Made by a program: the position numbers and the translations under genes
The notes under the pieces: model-generated
What the model was told of the DNA's origin: nothing
What the model saw: only the letters and a program-made list of their open reading frames with translations
Databases searched by the model: none
Shown: in pieces, positions 52,322 to 60,944 of the stretch
How positions within the stretch are numbered: position 1 is the first letter of the stretch
Layout of the letters: the number at the start of each line of letters is the position of its first letter
Source of the DNA: Hyphomonas sediminis
GTDB lineage: Bacteria; Pseudomonadota; Alphaproteobacteria; Caulobacterales; Hyphomonadaceae
Length of the DNA: 64,000 nt
Direction of reading: 5' to 3'
Assembly: GCF_019679475.1 (NCBI RefSeq)
Contig: NZ_JAIEZP010000001.1
Location: 2,232,001-2,296,000, forward strand

Positions 52322-53137
52322 ATGAAACCGACCTTTCTGAAAGCCTGCGCTGCAGCAGTTCTCGCCCTCGCCGTTTCTGGCACTGCCAGCGCCCACCGCG
52401 CCTGGCTCCTGCCATCGACCTTCATCCTTTCCGGTGAAAACCAGTGGGTGTCCGTGGACGGCGCAATTTCCAACAACCTGTTTGCGCCAAACCATGTCGC
52501 CATGCGGCTGGATTCTGTAGCCGTGTTCGGGCCGGATGGTGCACCGGTTGAGGTTCAGAATGCTGCGACGGGCCGCTACCGTTCCGTATTCGATGTGGCG
52601 CTTGTTGCTGAAGGCACCTATCGCATCAGCTCGGGCGGCGCGGGTTACAATGCAAGCTGGGAGGAGGGCGGCGAGCGCAAGCGTTGGCGCGGCACGGCAG
52701 AGGCCCTGAAATCCGAGGGCATTAAAGCGAAGTCGGGCGTCCAGATTTCCGGCAATGTGCGCCGTATCGAGACGTTCGTTACACTCGGTTCGCCGACCGA
52801 TTCTGTCTTCGCGACCGAAGGCAACGGGCTAGAACTGAAGCCCGTGACCCATCCCAATGATGTGTATGCCGGCGAAGAAGTGAAGTTCCAGATGCTGTCT
52901 GATGGCCAGCCAGCAGAGGGCGTGGAAGTTGAGCTGGTGCTTGGCAATGACCGCTATCGCAACTCCGAAGATGCGCTGAAACTGACGACCGGCGCGGACG
53001 GCATTGTGACGTTCACGCCGGATGTGGCGGGCGCCTACTGGCTGAGCGCGGAATCCAAACGCACGGGCACGCTGGACGGGAAGTCCATCCCGGTACGGTC
53101 TACCTATGTCTTGACGTTCGAGGCGCTGCCTCTTTGA
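52322..53137 (+). CDS. DUF4198 periplasmic protein
   Basis: A 271-residue exported protein. The signal peptide is predicted to be cut after GTASA, leaving His25 as the mature N-terminus (HRAWLLPSTFILSG). The beta-sandwich domain continues to YVLTFEAL. DUF4198 proteins accompany TonB receptors and cobalt/nickel or iron uptake genes. An N-terminal His is a common copper or metal ligand. Its stop overlaps the next gene's TTG (TTGA). Confidence 0.87.
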   Translation: MKPTFLKACAAAVLALAVSGTASAHRAWLLPSTFILSGENQWVSVDGAISNNLFAPNHVAMRLDSVAVFGPDGAPVEVQNAATGRYRSVFDVALVAEGTYRISSGGAGYNASWEEGGERKRWRGTAEALKSEGIKAKSGVQISGNVRRIETFVTLGSPTDSVFATEGNGLELKPVTHPNDVYAGEEVKFQMLSDGQPAEGVEVELVLGNDRYRNSEDALKLTTGADGIVTFTPDVAGAYWLSAESKRTGTLDGKSIPVRSTYVLTFEALPL

Positions 53138-54108
53138 GCGAAGCGATCCTCATCATTCCTGACGAATTCGGCCGCGGCGAAATCACGCCGCGGCCGGAAG
53201 CGTTTATGGGCCTGCGATTGAGCGGGCAGACGATGGGGACGAGCTGGTCTGCAAGCTGGTGCTCTGCGCCTGGACTGCCGGAAGACGCTGTGCGGGCGGC
53301 ATTGGAGGCGAGCTTTTCCGCGATCATCGCTTCGATGAGCCCGTGGGAGGCGACATCACTCATATCCATGTTCAATTCCTTGTCGCCGGGCGAGCGCTTG
53401 CGTGTCGATGCACCGTTTCAGGAGGTTATGACGCTCGCGCTTCAGGTCGCGCGGGAGAGCGGCGGCGTGTTTGATCCTTGTCTTGGCGGCGAAGTGATGC
53501 GGCGCGGGTTTGGTCCGGTTGGCGTCGGCGCCAGGCTGGAAGGCGCGGCCCACGGCGACAATGTGTGGGCGGCGCTGATGCCGGAAGAAGGCGTGTTGAT
53601 GCAGCCCGGCGGCGTGACGCTGGATCTCAACGCGGTTGCCAAGGGATTTGCGGTTGATGTGATGGGGCGGGTTCTCGAAGGGTTTGGCATCACGCAATAT
53701 CTTGTCGAAATCGGCGGTGAATTTGTAGGGCGCGGCGTGAAACCGGACCGGTCGCCCTGGTGGGTGGATCTGGAGGCGCCGTCGCCGGGCAGCGCGCTCT
53801 GGCGGATTGCATTGATCGGGCAGGCGATGGCCACATCGGGCGACTATCGGCAACAGCGGCAGGAGGGGCGCGCGCGCGTCTCCCATATTGTTCCGGCGAG
53901 TACGCGCAAATGTGTGTACGGAGATTTGGCGAGCGTGACCGTGATTGCCGCGTCCTGCGCGCTGGCAGACGCCTGGGCGACCGCGCTGTTTGCGATGGGC
54001 GACGAGGACGGAATGGCGCTGGCCGAGCAAAAGGGGCTGGCCGTGCTGATGCAATACCGGGGCGCGCCACCGCGTTATTCGAGCAAGCTTTCGGGTTGGC
54101 TCGACTGA
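53134..54108 (+). CDS. apbE: FAD:protein FMN transferase
   Basis: A 324-residue ApbE enzyme that attaches FMN to a Thr/Ser of an exported protein. Key stretches are MGTSWSASW, SGGVFDPCLGG, DLNAVAKGFAVD, YLVEIGGEFVGRG, ATSGDYRQ, SHIVPASTRK (the family's HIIDPRTG) and CALADAWATALF. The N-terminus lacks an obvious signal peptide, so it may act in the cytoplasm or via a non-classical route; a start further in is possible but not better supported. The target is probably the DUF2271 protein of the same operon. TTG start overlaps the previous stop. Confidence 0.92.
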   Translation: MSEAILIIPDEFGRGEITPRPEAFMGLRLSGQTMGTSWSASWCSAPGLPEDAVRAALEASFSAIIASMSPWEATSLISMFNSLSPGERLRVDAPFQEVMTLALQVARESGGVFDPCLGGEVMRRGFGPVGVGARLEGAAHGDNVWAALMPEEGVLMQPGGVTLDLNAVAKGFAVDVMGRVLEGFGITQYLVEIGGEFVGRGVKPDRSPWWVDLEAPSPGSALWRIALIGQAMATSGDYRQQRQEGRARVSHIVPASTRKCVYGDLASVTVIAASCALADAWATALFAMGDEDGMALAEQKGLAVLMQYRGAPPRYSSKLSGWLD

Positions 54109-54211
54109 AAGGTGCATCCAAGCGGCGGCTATTTGGGACTGTGCATGGCAGGTATTCTGACGTGTGCTATGGCGGAACAGTCTAATGCTTTGAAATAACA
54201 CCACAAAAATA

Positions 54212-54284
54212 TTGCGAATGATAATCATTTTTGCTTGATCTCGTGACGCGCGGGGCCTACTGAGATTGCGAATTATTCGCAATC
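54212..54284 (+). promoter_or_regulatory. two Fur-type boxes before the receptor gene
   Basis: Box 1 (54212-54232) contains GCGAATGATAATCATTTTT, close to the Fur consensus GATAATGATAATCATTATC. Box 2 (54264-54284) is a palindrome with 10-bp arms GATTGCGAAT and ATTCGCAATC around one T, the 7-1-7 form used by alphaproteobacterial Fur. They lie 10 and 62 bp before the receptor ATG. Confidence 0.8.
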
Positions 54285-54294
54285 AGGGGTCTTC

Positions 54295-56775
54295 ATGAAA
54301 ACCTTCATCGCACGGCGCGCCATGCTTGGCTCTGCCGCTATCGCCGCCCTCATTTCTGGTCAGAACGCCTTTGCCGAGGAAGCCGCCGCCGGGGCTGATA
54401 GCGCCGCAACGGAGTCGACAGAAGCGGAAGAGCAGATGCGGATGAGCGAGATTGTCGTGACCGCTGCGGGGTTTGAGCAGAAACTCGTCGACGCGCCGGC
54501 AAGTATCAGCGTGGTGCCCGCTGCGGAGTTGAAAGAGCGTCCTTACATGACGTTGATCGATGTGGTGCGCGATCTCGAGGGCGTGGACGTAGGTGAAACG
54601 GCTGACAAGACCGGCCAGCGGACCATCAGTATGCGGGGTATGGGCTCCGATTACACGCTTGTTCTGATCAACGGCAAGCGTCAGAATAATCACGGTGACA
54701 TTTACCCCAATAGCTTCAGCGGCAACCAGTTCAACCATATTCCGCCGCTTGATACGATTGAGCGGGTGGAAGTTATCCGGGGACCGGCTTCCACGCTGTA
54801 TGGGTCAGATGCGCTAGGTGGTGTCATCAACATCATCACCAAGAAGACGCAGGATCGCTGGACCGGGTCGGGCACAGTCAGTCGCAGCATTCAGGCAGAC
54901 AGCCAGTTCGGCGATGACACGACTATTGATCTCTCGATTAGTGGGCCGATCATCGCGAACAAACTGAACTTCAGTGGGCGGGGAAGCTGGTACGATCGCG
55001 AAGCATCGAACCCGGAATATGCGGCGGTGACAGACCCGGCCGGGCAGGCACATTATCGCTCCCTTGGCTTTGGCGGCGGCGGAAAAACCGTGGACAACAC
55101 CAATATCAGCTACGGCTTTACGTTCGACTGGCTGATCTCGGAAAACCAGAATCTGAGCTTCGATTTTGATGGCTCCAAGCAGGATTACGACAACTCGCCG
55201 ATTTATAATGCTCAGGGTGTGGCTTCTTTCCCGCTGGGCACTGTGGATGATTTTGGCACGATGTTACGTGTTGGCGGTTCCGGGCGAATCGAGCCGCGCG
55301 CGGGATACTCGGAGTCGCAGGAATTTACCCGCGACAGCTGGGCGTTGACGCACCAGGGAGAATGGGATTTCGGAAACAGCTTTGTTTCGCTTGCCTATGT
55401 GGCGACCAACAATAATGGCCGTACACTGCCGTTCAGTGTGGCGGAACGCCAGAATCTGCAGGTTCTTTGGAATTCTGCCTGCGTCAGCGCAGGCGGGTCA
55501 GTCGGCGGTAATGGCTATTGCGCCGTAACGGGTGCTGGCTACGCCAACGTCAACGCCTGGAACAACCAGTCTGAAGCTGACAAGTTGGCCTTCATGGAAT
55601 CAAATCTCAGCGCCGCAGATTATGAAATGCTTCTCTCCAATCTGCCCCGTCCAAAACGGACGCTGGAAAGCGCGCAGTATACGCTGGATGCGAAGCTGGA
55701 CATGCCAATTGAATATGCCGGCAATCATATGGTTGTGGTCGGCGGGCAGGTCATTCAGGGTGAGCTGACAGATGGTGTGTTCGGCATGGAGGCCGGCGTT
55801 TCCGGCGAAGCCCAGGAACACAATATGTATTCCTTGTTTGTTGAGGACACCTATCAGCCTGTGAAACCATTCTCGATTACCGCAGGTGTACGCTACGACA
55901 ATCATGAAGTGTTTGGCGATCATGTCAGCCCGCGTTTGTATGGCGTCTATACGTTCTCCGAAAATCTGACATTCAAGGGCGGCGTGAGCACCGGCTTCAA
56001 AACGCCGAAAACCACGCAGCTCTACGATGGCGTCGTCGGCTTTGGCGGGCAGGGAACGTCGCCACAATTCGGAAACCCGGATCTGAAGCCGGAAACAAGC
56101 ACCAGCACGGAACTGGCGATCTACTGGCAGCACCCGCGTGGGCACAATTTCAACGCCACGATCTTCCGCAACGAGTTTGAGGACAAGATTGCGTCACAGC
56201 CTTGTGGCGGCGTGCTTGTGCTCACCTGTTCCAGCACAGGCGATTTCGCTGATCTTGGCTACTCAACCAGCACGAAAACGGTCAACATTGATGAAGTGTT
56301 GATAGAGGGTGCAGAAATCGCCGGTCGCTATGAGGTCTTTGATTTTCTGAGCGTGCGCGCAAACTATACGTATACGGATAGTGAGCAGAAAAGCGGGGCG
56401 GCGGTCGGCTTGCCGCTGACCAACACCGCCAAGCACATGGCCAATGCAACGCTGGATTGGCAGGTGACGGGGAAACTCAGCTCACAACTTTCCGCGGAGT
56501 CCCGCTCGAAGCGTTATCGCGGTGTGGACAGCAATACGGGAGAGCAGCTCTATTATAAGGATTATGTTGTTTACAATCTGGGCGCCCAGTACCGCGTGAC
56601 AGACCGCGTGACGATTAGCGGCCGTGTGAATAACCTGCTCGATGAGGACTTCACGTCCTATCAATATAGCTTCATCGACAATGGCGACGGCAGTTACACG
56701 CTCTCAACCACGGATGATTACAACAATAAGGACAAGGCGCGGAGCTTCTGGTTGAGCGTGAATGTCCGTTTCTGA
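54295..56775 (+). CDS. TonB-dependent receptor, Fur-controlled (catecholate/CirA-FepA-like)
   Basis: An 826-residue outer-membrane receptor. Signal peptide ending NAFAEE, TonB box (MSEIVVTAAG, about 50-59), plug with TISMRGMGSDYTLVLINGKRQNNHGDIYPNSFSGNQFNHIPPLDTIERVEVIRGPASTLYGSDALGGVINIITKK, and a barrel ending in VNVRF. The plug is of the CirA/FepA/IrgA kind for catecholate siderophores. Two Fur boxes stand upstream and the flavin-linked reductive cluster precedes it on the same strand, so iron uptake with reduction of the ferric ligand is the likely role. Confidence 0.93.
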   Translation: MKTFIARRAMLGSAAIAALISGQNAFAEEAAAGADSAATESTEAEEQMRMSEIVVTAAGFEQKLVDAPASISVVPAAELKERPYMTLIDVVRDLEGVDVGETADKTGQRTISMRGMGSDYTLVLINGKRQNNHGDIYPNSFSGNQFNHIPPLDTIERVEVIRGPASTLYGSDALGGVINIITKKTQDRWTGSGTVSRSIQADSQFGDDTTIDLSISGPIIANKLNFSGRGSWYDREASNPEYAAVTDPAGQAHYRSLGFGGGGKTVDNTNISYGFTFDWLISENQNLSFDFDGSKQDYDNSPIYNAQGVASFPLGTVDDFGTMLRVGGSGRIEPRAGYSESQEFTRDSWALTHQGEWDFGNSFVSLAYVATNNNGRTLPFSVAERQNLQVLWNSACVSAGGSVGGNGYCAVTGAGYANVNAWNNQSEADKLAFMESNLSAADYEMLLSNLPRPKRTLESAQYTLDAKLDMPIEYAGNHMVVVGGQVIQGELTDGVFGMEAGVSGEAQEHNMYSLFVEDTYQPVKPFSITAGVRYDNHEVFGDHVSPRLYGVYTFSENLTFKGGVSTGFKTPKTTQLYDGVVGFGGQGTSPQFGNPDLKPETSTSTELAIYWQHPRGHNFNATIFRNEFEDKIASQPCGGVLVLTCSSTGDFADLGYSTSTKTVNIDEVLIEGAEIAGRYEVFDFLSVRANYTYTDSEQKSGAAVGLPLTNTAKHMANATLDWQVTGKLSSQLSAESRSKRYRGVDSNTGEQLYYKDYVVYNLGAQYRVTDRVTISGRVNNLLDEDFTSYQYSFIDNGDGSYTLSTTDDYNNKDKARSFWLSVNVRF

Positions 56776-56807
56776 TCGCGCCGCCTGAGATTATCTCCTT
56801 CAACTGA

Positions 56808-56851
56808 AACATGCTGGCGCCCTGGTTGCCGAGGGAGTCGGCATGTTTTTT
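56808..56851 (+). terminator. terminator after the receptor gene
   Basis: ACATGC (56809-56814) pairs with GCATGT (56841-56846) with an inner CCCT/AGGG pair, followed by TTTTT. It overlaps an upstream ATG of the lactate dehydrogenase frame, which rules that ATG out as a start. Confidence 0.75.
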
Positions 56852-56933
56852 GGGGAATTCTGCGCCAAAACAGTCCGGAGTAGCGTCCAATACGCTGGGC
56901 GTGGTACCGGGTACTCGAATTAATGATACCAGA

Positions 56934-58628
56934 ATGGCCATGATTTCTGATCTGGCGTTGATTCGAGAACTCAAAACTATTGCCGGCGCGGGCCATGTGG
57001 TTACCGGGCGGCAAGCGATGCGCCGATTTGTTCGAGGTTATCGCTATGGTGAGGGAGAAGCGCTTGCGGTGGTGCGCCCTGGAACGCTTGTTGAAATGTG
57101 GCGCGCCATACGGGCAACGGTGCGGGCAGGCCGCGTCATTGTCATGCAGGCTGCCAATACCGGGCTGACGGGTGGGTCTACCCCGCAGGGAACCTACGAT
57201 CGCGGTGTCGTCGTTTTCAATACCATGCGCTTGAAGGGCATTCACATGCTCAATGGTGGCGCTCAGGTCGTCTGCCTGCCGGGGGCAACGCTGTATGAGC
57301 TGGAACGTGAGCTGCGTCCCATGGGGCGTGAGCCGCATTCTGAGATTGGATCGTCTTGCCTCGGAGCATCCGTTCATGGCGGTGTTTGCAACAATTCTGG
57401 TGGCGCCCTCATTCGTCGGGGGCCGGCCTATACGGAGGCGGCCGTATATGCGTGGGTCGATGAGACTGGCGAACTGAGGCTTGTCAACGAACTGGGCATT
57501 GATCTGGGGCATGATCCCGAGCGGCAGTTGGACAAGCTGGAACGTGGCGGATTTGCGCGCGTGGTGCATGATATGCACGAGCGAGTCTGTTCTGCGCCGC
57601 AATACCTTGATGAAGTGCGGGATGTGACCGCGACGTCGCCTGCTCGATTCAACGCCAACCCCCGTTACCTGAAGGGCGCCTCTGGGAGCGCGGGCCGGTT
57701 GATCGTCTTTGCCGTCCGTCTCGATACGTTTCCGAAACCGGAGGAAAATACGGTTTTCCATGTTGCGAGCGATGATCCGATGGCGCTGGCGGCCATTCGG
57801 CGCCAGCTATTATCGGATGCTGCATTGGTGCCGGTGGCGGCAGAATACATGCACCGTGATATGTTCCGGCTGGCAGCGCGCTACGGCAAAGACACCTTCC
57901 TGGCGGTGCGCCTTCTTGGTGCGGACCGGCTTCCCTTGCTGTTTTCTTTCAAGTCAGCCGTAGACGGATTGGCAGAGAAGTTTGGACTGGGGCGACTGCG
58001 CCTCAGCGACAGGATCCTGCAAGGGCTTAGCCACCTTGCGCCGCCTCATCTGCCGGAGCGGTTGGTGCAGGCAGGTAAACGCTATGCGCATCATTTGTTG
58101 ATAAAGGTCGACGCTGAGCAGGTGAGCGCCGTAAAGGCGGCCTTGGCCGCCGCGCTGCCGGCTGAGCGCGGCGCCTATTACGAGTGTACGGAGAGTGAAG
58201 GGCGCAAGGCATTTCTTCACCGGTTTGCAGCGGCAGGTGCGGCCATCCGCTATACCATTCTGAAGAGTGGGCGGGCCGAAGGGCTGGTTGCACTTGATGT
58301 GGCGTTGCGGCGTAACGACAAGGCCTGGCATTATGTGGTGCCCGATCACCTGAAGCACATGGTTGATAAGACGCTCGTCTACGGACATTACTTCTGTCAC
58401 GTCTTCCATCAGGATTTTGTCCTGCGGGTTGAAGCCGATCCGGAGGCCTTCAAGAAGGGCATGTTGCTGCACTACGAATCCCGTGGTGCGGAATGCCCAG
58501 CGGAGCATAATGTCGGGCATCTTTATCCCGCCAAGCCGGCGCTGGAGGCGTTTTACAGGGGCCTCGATCCCACCAATTCCATGAACCCGGGAACGGGGCA
58601 GACTTCCAGGAAGGCTAACTGGAAATAG
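56934..58628 (+). CDS. dld: quinone-dependent D-lactate dehydrogenase
   Basis: A ~564-residue FAD flavoenzyme very close to Escherichia coli Dld. It oxidises D-lactate to pyruvate at the inner membrane and passes electrons to quinone. Conserved parts: FVRGYRYGEGEALAVVRPGT, VIVMQAANTGLTGGSTPQG (FAD domain), GREPHSEIGSSCLGASVHGGVCNNSGG, VPVAAEYMHRDMFRLAARYGKDTFL, AFLHRFAAAGAAIRYT, and the end AEHNVGHLYPAKPALEAFYRGLDPTNSMNPGTG. The start at 56934 or 56940 is chosen from the E. coli alignment; the frame's ATG at 56811 lies inside a terminator. A GntR regulator is encoded convergently, 5 bp away. Confidence 0.94.
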   Translation: MAMISDLALIRELKTIAGAGHVVTGRQAMRRFVRGYRYGEGEALAVVRPGTLVEMWRAIRATVRAGRVIVMQAANTGLTGGSTPQGTYDRGVVVFNTMRLKGIHMLNGGAQVVCLPGATLYELERELRPMGREPHSEIGSSCLGASVHGGVCNNSGGALIRRGPAYTEAAVYAWVDETGELRLVNELGIDLGHDPERQLDKLERGGFARVVHDMHERVCSAPQYLDEVRDVTATSPARFNANPRYLKGASGSAGRLIVFAVRLDTFPKPEENTVFHVASDDPMALAAIRRQLLSDAALVPVAAEYMHRDMFRLAARYGKDTFLAVRLLGADRLPLLFSFKSAVDGLAEKFGLGRLRLSDRILQGLSHLAPPHLPERLVQAGKRYAHHLLIKVDAEQVSAVKAALAAALPAERGAYYECTESEGRKAFLHRFAAAGAAIRYTILKSGRAEGLVALDVALRRNDKAWHYVVPDHLKHMVDKTLVYGHYFCHVFHQDFVLRVEADPEAFKKGMLLHYESRGAECPAEHNVGHLYPAKPALEAFYRGLDPTNSMNPGTGQTSRKANWK

Positions 58629-58633
58629 GGGGC

Positions 58634-59401
58634 TTAGCGGAAATCCGACCAGGATATCGTCTTGGCAATCTCTCGCGGGTATTCGGAACGTGTCGTTGAG
58701 ATATAGCTGGCTTCCAGCAGCTTCATTGCCTTGAAAGCCCTGGCTTCGTCGCGCGCGTAAACAGCGTTCCTGATGCTGCGCAACCCACCGAGGGCCTGCT
58801 CTCTTTGAACTTCATTGGGGCGAATACCAGCCGTCCAGGTGATGCGGCGCAGGGCAGGCGAGAGAAACATGAAAAGCGGGTTACGTGTCATCAGCGAGAG
58901 CTGGTCCCAGAAGTCCATGTAGAGCTCGTAATAGGTGTCGTAGTCGCCCAGGCTGGCTTTCAGCAGGGAAAGCAGCCTGTCCAGTTCTTCGACTTCCTCT
59001 GGTGTGGCGTTGGCCGCGGCGAGCGATGCCATGCCGGGGTCGATTGCGCCGCGCGCTTCTATGATTGACTCGATCGAGGCTTCCGAAAATTGCAGCAGCA
59101 GGGCGATCGTGGAGGCGAGACTTTCCCAACGTGGCTGCGCGACGAAGTGGCCGCCGTTCGGGCCAGGGCGAATTTCCAGGACGCCTTGTATCTGGAGGTA
59201 GCGCAACGCTTCACGGAGCGTGCCCCGAGCAACCTGATGGCGCTCGATCGCTTCTGCTTCCGAGAGGTATTTTTGTCCGGCCGGGATACGCTCATCGCGG
59301 ATATGGCCGACGATCTCCCGCGCAACCTTCAAGGCGCCCTTTTCGCGGATGCGCCCCGTCTGCGAGGGGGAGAGTATCCCTTTCGGCTCAAAGTTCTTCA
59401 T
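58634..59401 (-). CDS. GntR-family (FCD) regulator next to dld
   Basis: A 255-residue regulator. HTH: ALKVAREIVGHIRDERIPAGQKYLSEAEAIERHQVARGTLREALRYLQIQGVLEIRPGPNGGHFV. The FCD domain includes VEELDRLLSLLKASL. LldR/PdhR-type GntR proteins control lactate and pyruvate genes, so regulation of the neighbouring dld is likely. It is convergent with dld, and no clear FadR/LldR-type palindrome could be identified by eye. Confidence 0.9.
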   Translation of the reverse strand: MKNFEPKGILSPSQTGRIREKGALKVAREIVGHIRDERIPAGQKYLSEAEAIERHQVARGTLREALRYLQIQGVLEIRPGPNGGHFVAQPRWESLASTIALLLQFSEASIESIIEARGAIDPGMASLAAANATPEEVEELDRLLSLLKASLGDYDTYYELYMDFWDQLSLMTRNPLFMFLSPALRRITWTAGIRPNEVQREQALGGLRSIRNAVYARDEARAFKAMKLLEASYISTTRSEYPREIAKTISWSDFR

Positions 59402-59603
59402 GTATCCCCAGACTTTCCGTCAGCGGGCCAAGCCTACCCGCCGGCCCTGTTGTCGCGTCCCACCATTTCGTGCGTTCATTCACTGGTGGTGTTTCAGCCG
59501 TCAACCTAGTCACCAATGAAAATTGGCATGGTTAAGCCTTGATGGTGACGATTTTGGCGGATGCCGCAGGGGCAATGCTTGGTTGGTGAGCCAACAAGTG
59601 GGG

Positions 59604-59646
59604 GACAAAAGCCCTGCGGACACTGGAGACGAAGGTCCGCAGGGCT
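59604..59646 (-). terminator. terminator of the cydABX operon
   Basis: GCCCTGCGGAC and GTCCGCAGGGC (11-bp perfect stem) are followed by TTTTG on the minus strand, 7 bp after the cydX stop. Confidence 0.85.
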
Positions 59647-59652
59647 GTCGCT

Positions 59653-59775
59653 CTAGCGATCGATTTCGAGATCGTTCTCGCCGGCTTCACTCATCGACAC
59701 CTCATTCCAGAGCGCGTTGAGAATGCCGAATGTCAGGGCAAAGCCGAGGCCGAGAATCCAGGCAAAGTACCACAT
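59653..59775 (-). CDS. cydX: cytochrome bd oxidase small subunit CydX
   Basis: A 40-residue protein, MWYFAWILGLGFALTFGILN..., with one membrane helix and an acidic tail (MSEAGENDLEIDR). The MWYFAWILG start is the CydX hallmark. GGAG stands 8 nt before the ATG. It lies 15 bp after cydB and before the operon terminator. CydX stabilises the heme-containing CydA-CydB complex. Too short to be found by length alone, but supported by motif, ribosome site and position. Confidence 0.95.
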   Translation of the reverse strand: MWYFAWILGLGFALTFGILNALWNEVSMSEAGENDLEIDR

Positions 59776-59790
59776 GGTTTCAGTCTCCTC

Positions 59791-60933
59791 TCAATAATGT
59801 CCGGGGCTGTTGGCTTCTTCGATGGTCAGGCGACCCCAAAGAACCTTGAAGACCCAGGCTGTGTAAGCCAGCACGATTGGTAGCATTATGGCGGTCACGA
59901 TCAGCATAATGAACAGTGTCGTATGGCTCGAAGAGCTGTCCCATACGGTCAGGCTCGCTGACGGGTTGACCGTACTGGGCAGGATGAAGGGGAACATCGA
60001 GGCGCCGACCGAGGCAACGATGCCCGCTGAGGCTATGCCTGACCCAGCAAGCGCGAGCGTCGATTTCCTGCCGAGCGCCCAGAAGGCGAGGAGGCTGCCG
60101 CCAAAGCCTGCGAGAGGGGCCAGGATGAGGAACGGATACTTCGCGTAATTCCCCATCCAGGCGCCGGCCTCGGTGACCACTTCCTTGCGCAGCGGGTTGG
60201 CGGGGCCATGCGGATCAATATCCGACACGATGCGGTAGCCCATCCCGGATTGCCACAACCAGATGCCGGCCAGCGCATAGAAGGCGATGACGGCAAGCGC
60301 GGCGAAGCGACCGTACTTTGCCGCGCGGTCCATCACCGGGCCTTCTTCAATCTTCACCACCAGCCAGGACGCGCCATGGACCAACAGCATGGCGACCGAG
60401 GCGAGACCCGCGAGCAGGGCGAAGGGGTTGAGCAGGCCGATCAGGCCGCCGTCATATGTGGAGCGCATTGTGCGGTCGATGTCGAAGGGAACCCCCTGCA
60501 GCACATTTCCGAGTGCGACCCCGAAGATCAGCGCCGGGACGAAGCCGCCGACGAACAGCGCCCAGTCCCAGTTGCGCCGCCATGCAGGGCTGGCGCGTTT
60601 GGATCGGTACTTGAAGCCGACTGGCCGCAGGATCAGGGCCGCGAGCACCACAAACATGGCGAGATAGAAGCCGGAGAAACTGACCGCATAAACGAACGGC
60701 CAGGCAGCAAACAGCGCGCCGCCCCCTGTGATCAGCCACACCTGGTGGCCTTCCCACATCGGGGCGATGGAGTTGATGACCAGACGGCGCTCTTCATCGG
60801 TCTTGCCGACGAAGGGCAGCAGAGCGGCGACGCCAAGATCGTAGCCATCGGTGACGGCGTAACCGATCAGCAGGATGCCGACGAGTGCCCACCAGATGAC
60901 TTTCAGAGTGGCGTAGTCGAGTGGGATGTCCAT
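59791..60933 (-). CDS. cydB: cytochrome bd oxidase subunit II
   Basis: A 380-residue integral membrane protein (eight to nine helices), subunit II of the cytochrome bd quinol oxidase. Recognisable stretches are MDIPLDYATLKVIWWALVGILLIGYAVTDGYDLGVAALLPFVGKTDEERRLVINSIAPMWEGHQVWLITGGGALFAAWP and IMLPIVLAYTAWVFKVLWGRLT. GGAGGAGATC precedes the ATG at 60933; the longer frame (to 61263) overlaps cydA and is not real. Eleven bp separate it from cydA. Confidence 0.97.
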   Translation of the reverse strand: MDIPLDYATLKVIWWALVGILLIGYAVTDGYDLGVAALLPFVGKTDEERRLVINSIAPMWEGHQVWLITGGGALFAAWPFVYAVSFSGFYLAMFVVLAALILRPVGFKYRSKRASPAWRRNWDWALFVGGFVPALIFGVALGNVLQGVPFDIDRTMRSTYDGGLIGLLNPFALLAGLASVAMLLVHGASWLVVKIEEGPVMDRAAKYGRFAALAVIAFYALAGIWLWQSGMGYRIVSDIDPHGPANPLRKEVVTEAGAWMGNYAKYPFLILAPLAGFGGSLLAFWALGRKSTLALAGSGIASAGIVASVGASMFPFILPSTVNPSASLTVWDSSSSHTTLFIMLIVTAIMLPIVLAYTAWVFKVLWGRLTIEEANSPGHY

Positions 60934-60944
60934 GATCTCCTCCC

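Noticed and set aside
56895-56930. LldR-type operator before dld (TGGTA ... TACCA half-sites)
   Set aside because: The half-sites are too far apart for the usual GntR spacing.
56811-56933. Upstream ATG extension of the lactate dehydrogenase
   Set aside because: The first bases form a rho-independent terminator of the receptor gene, and E. coli Dld aligns only from about 56934.
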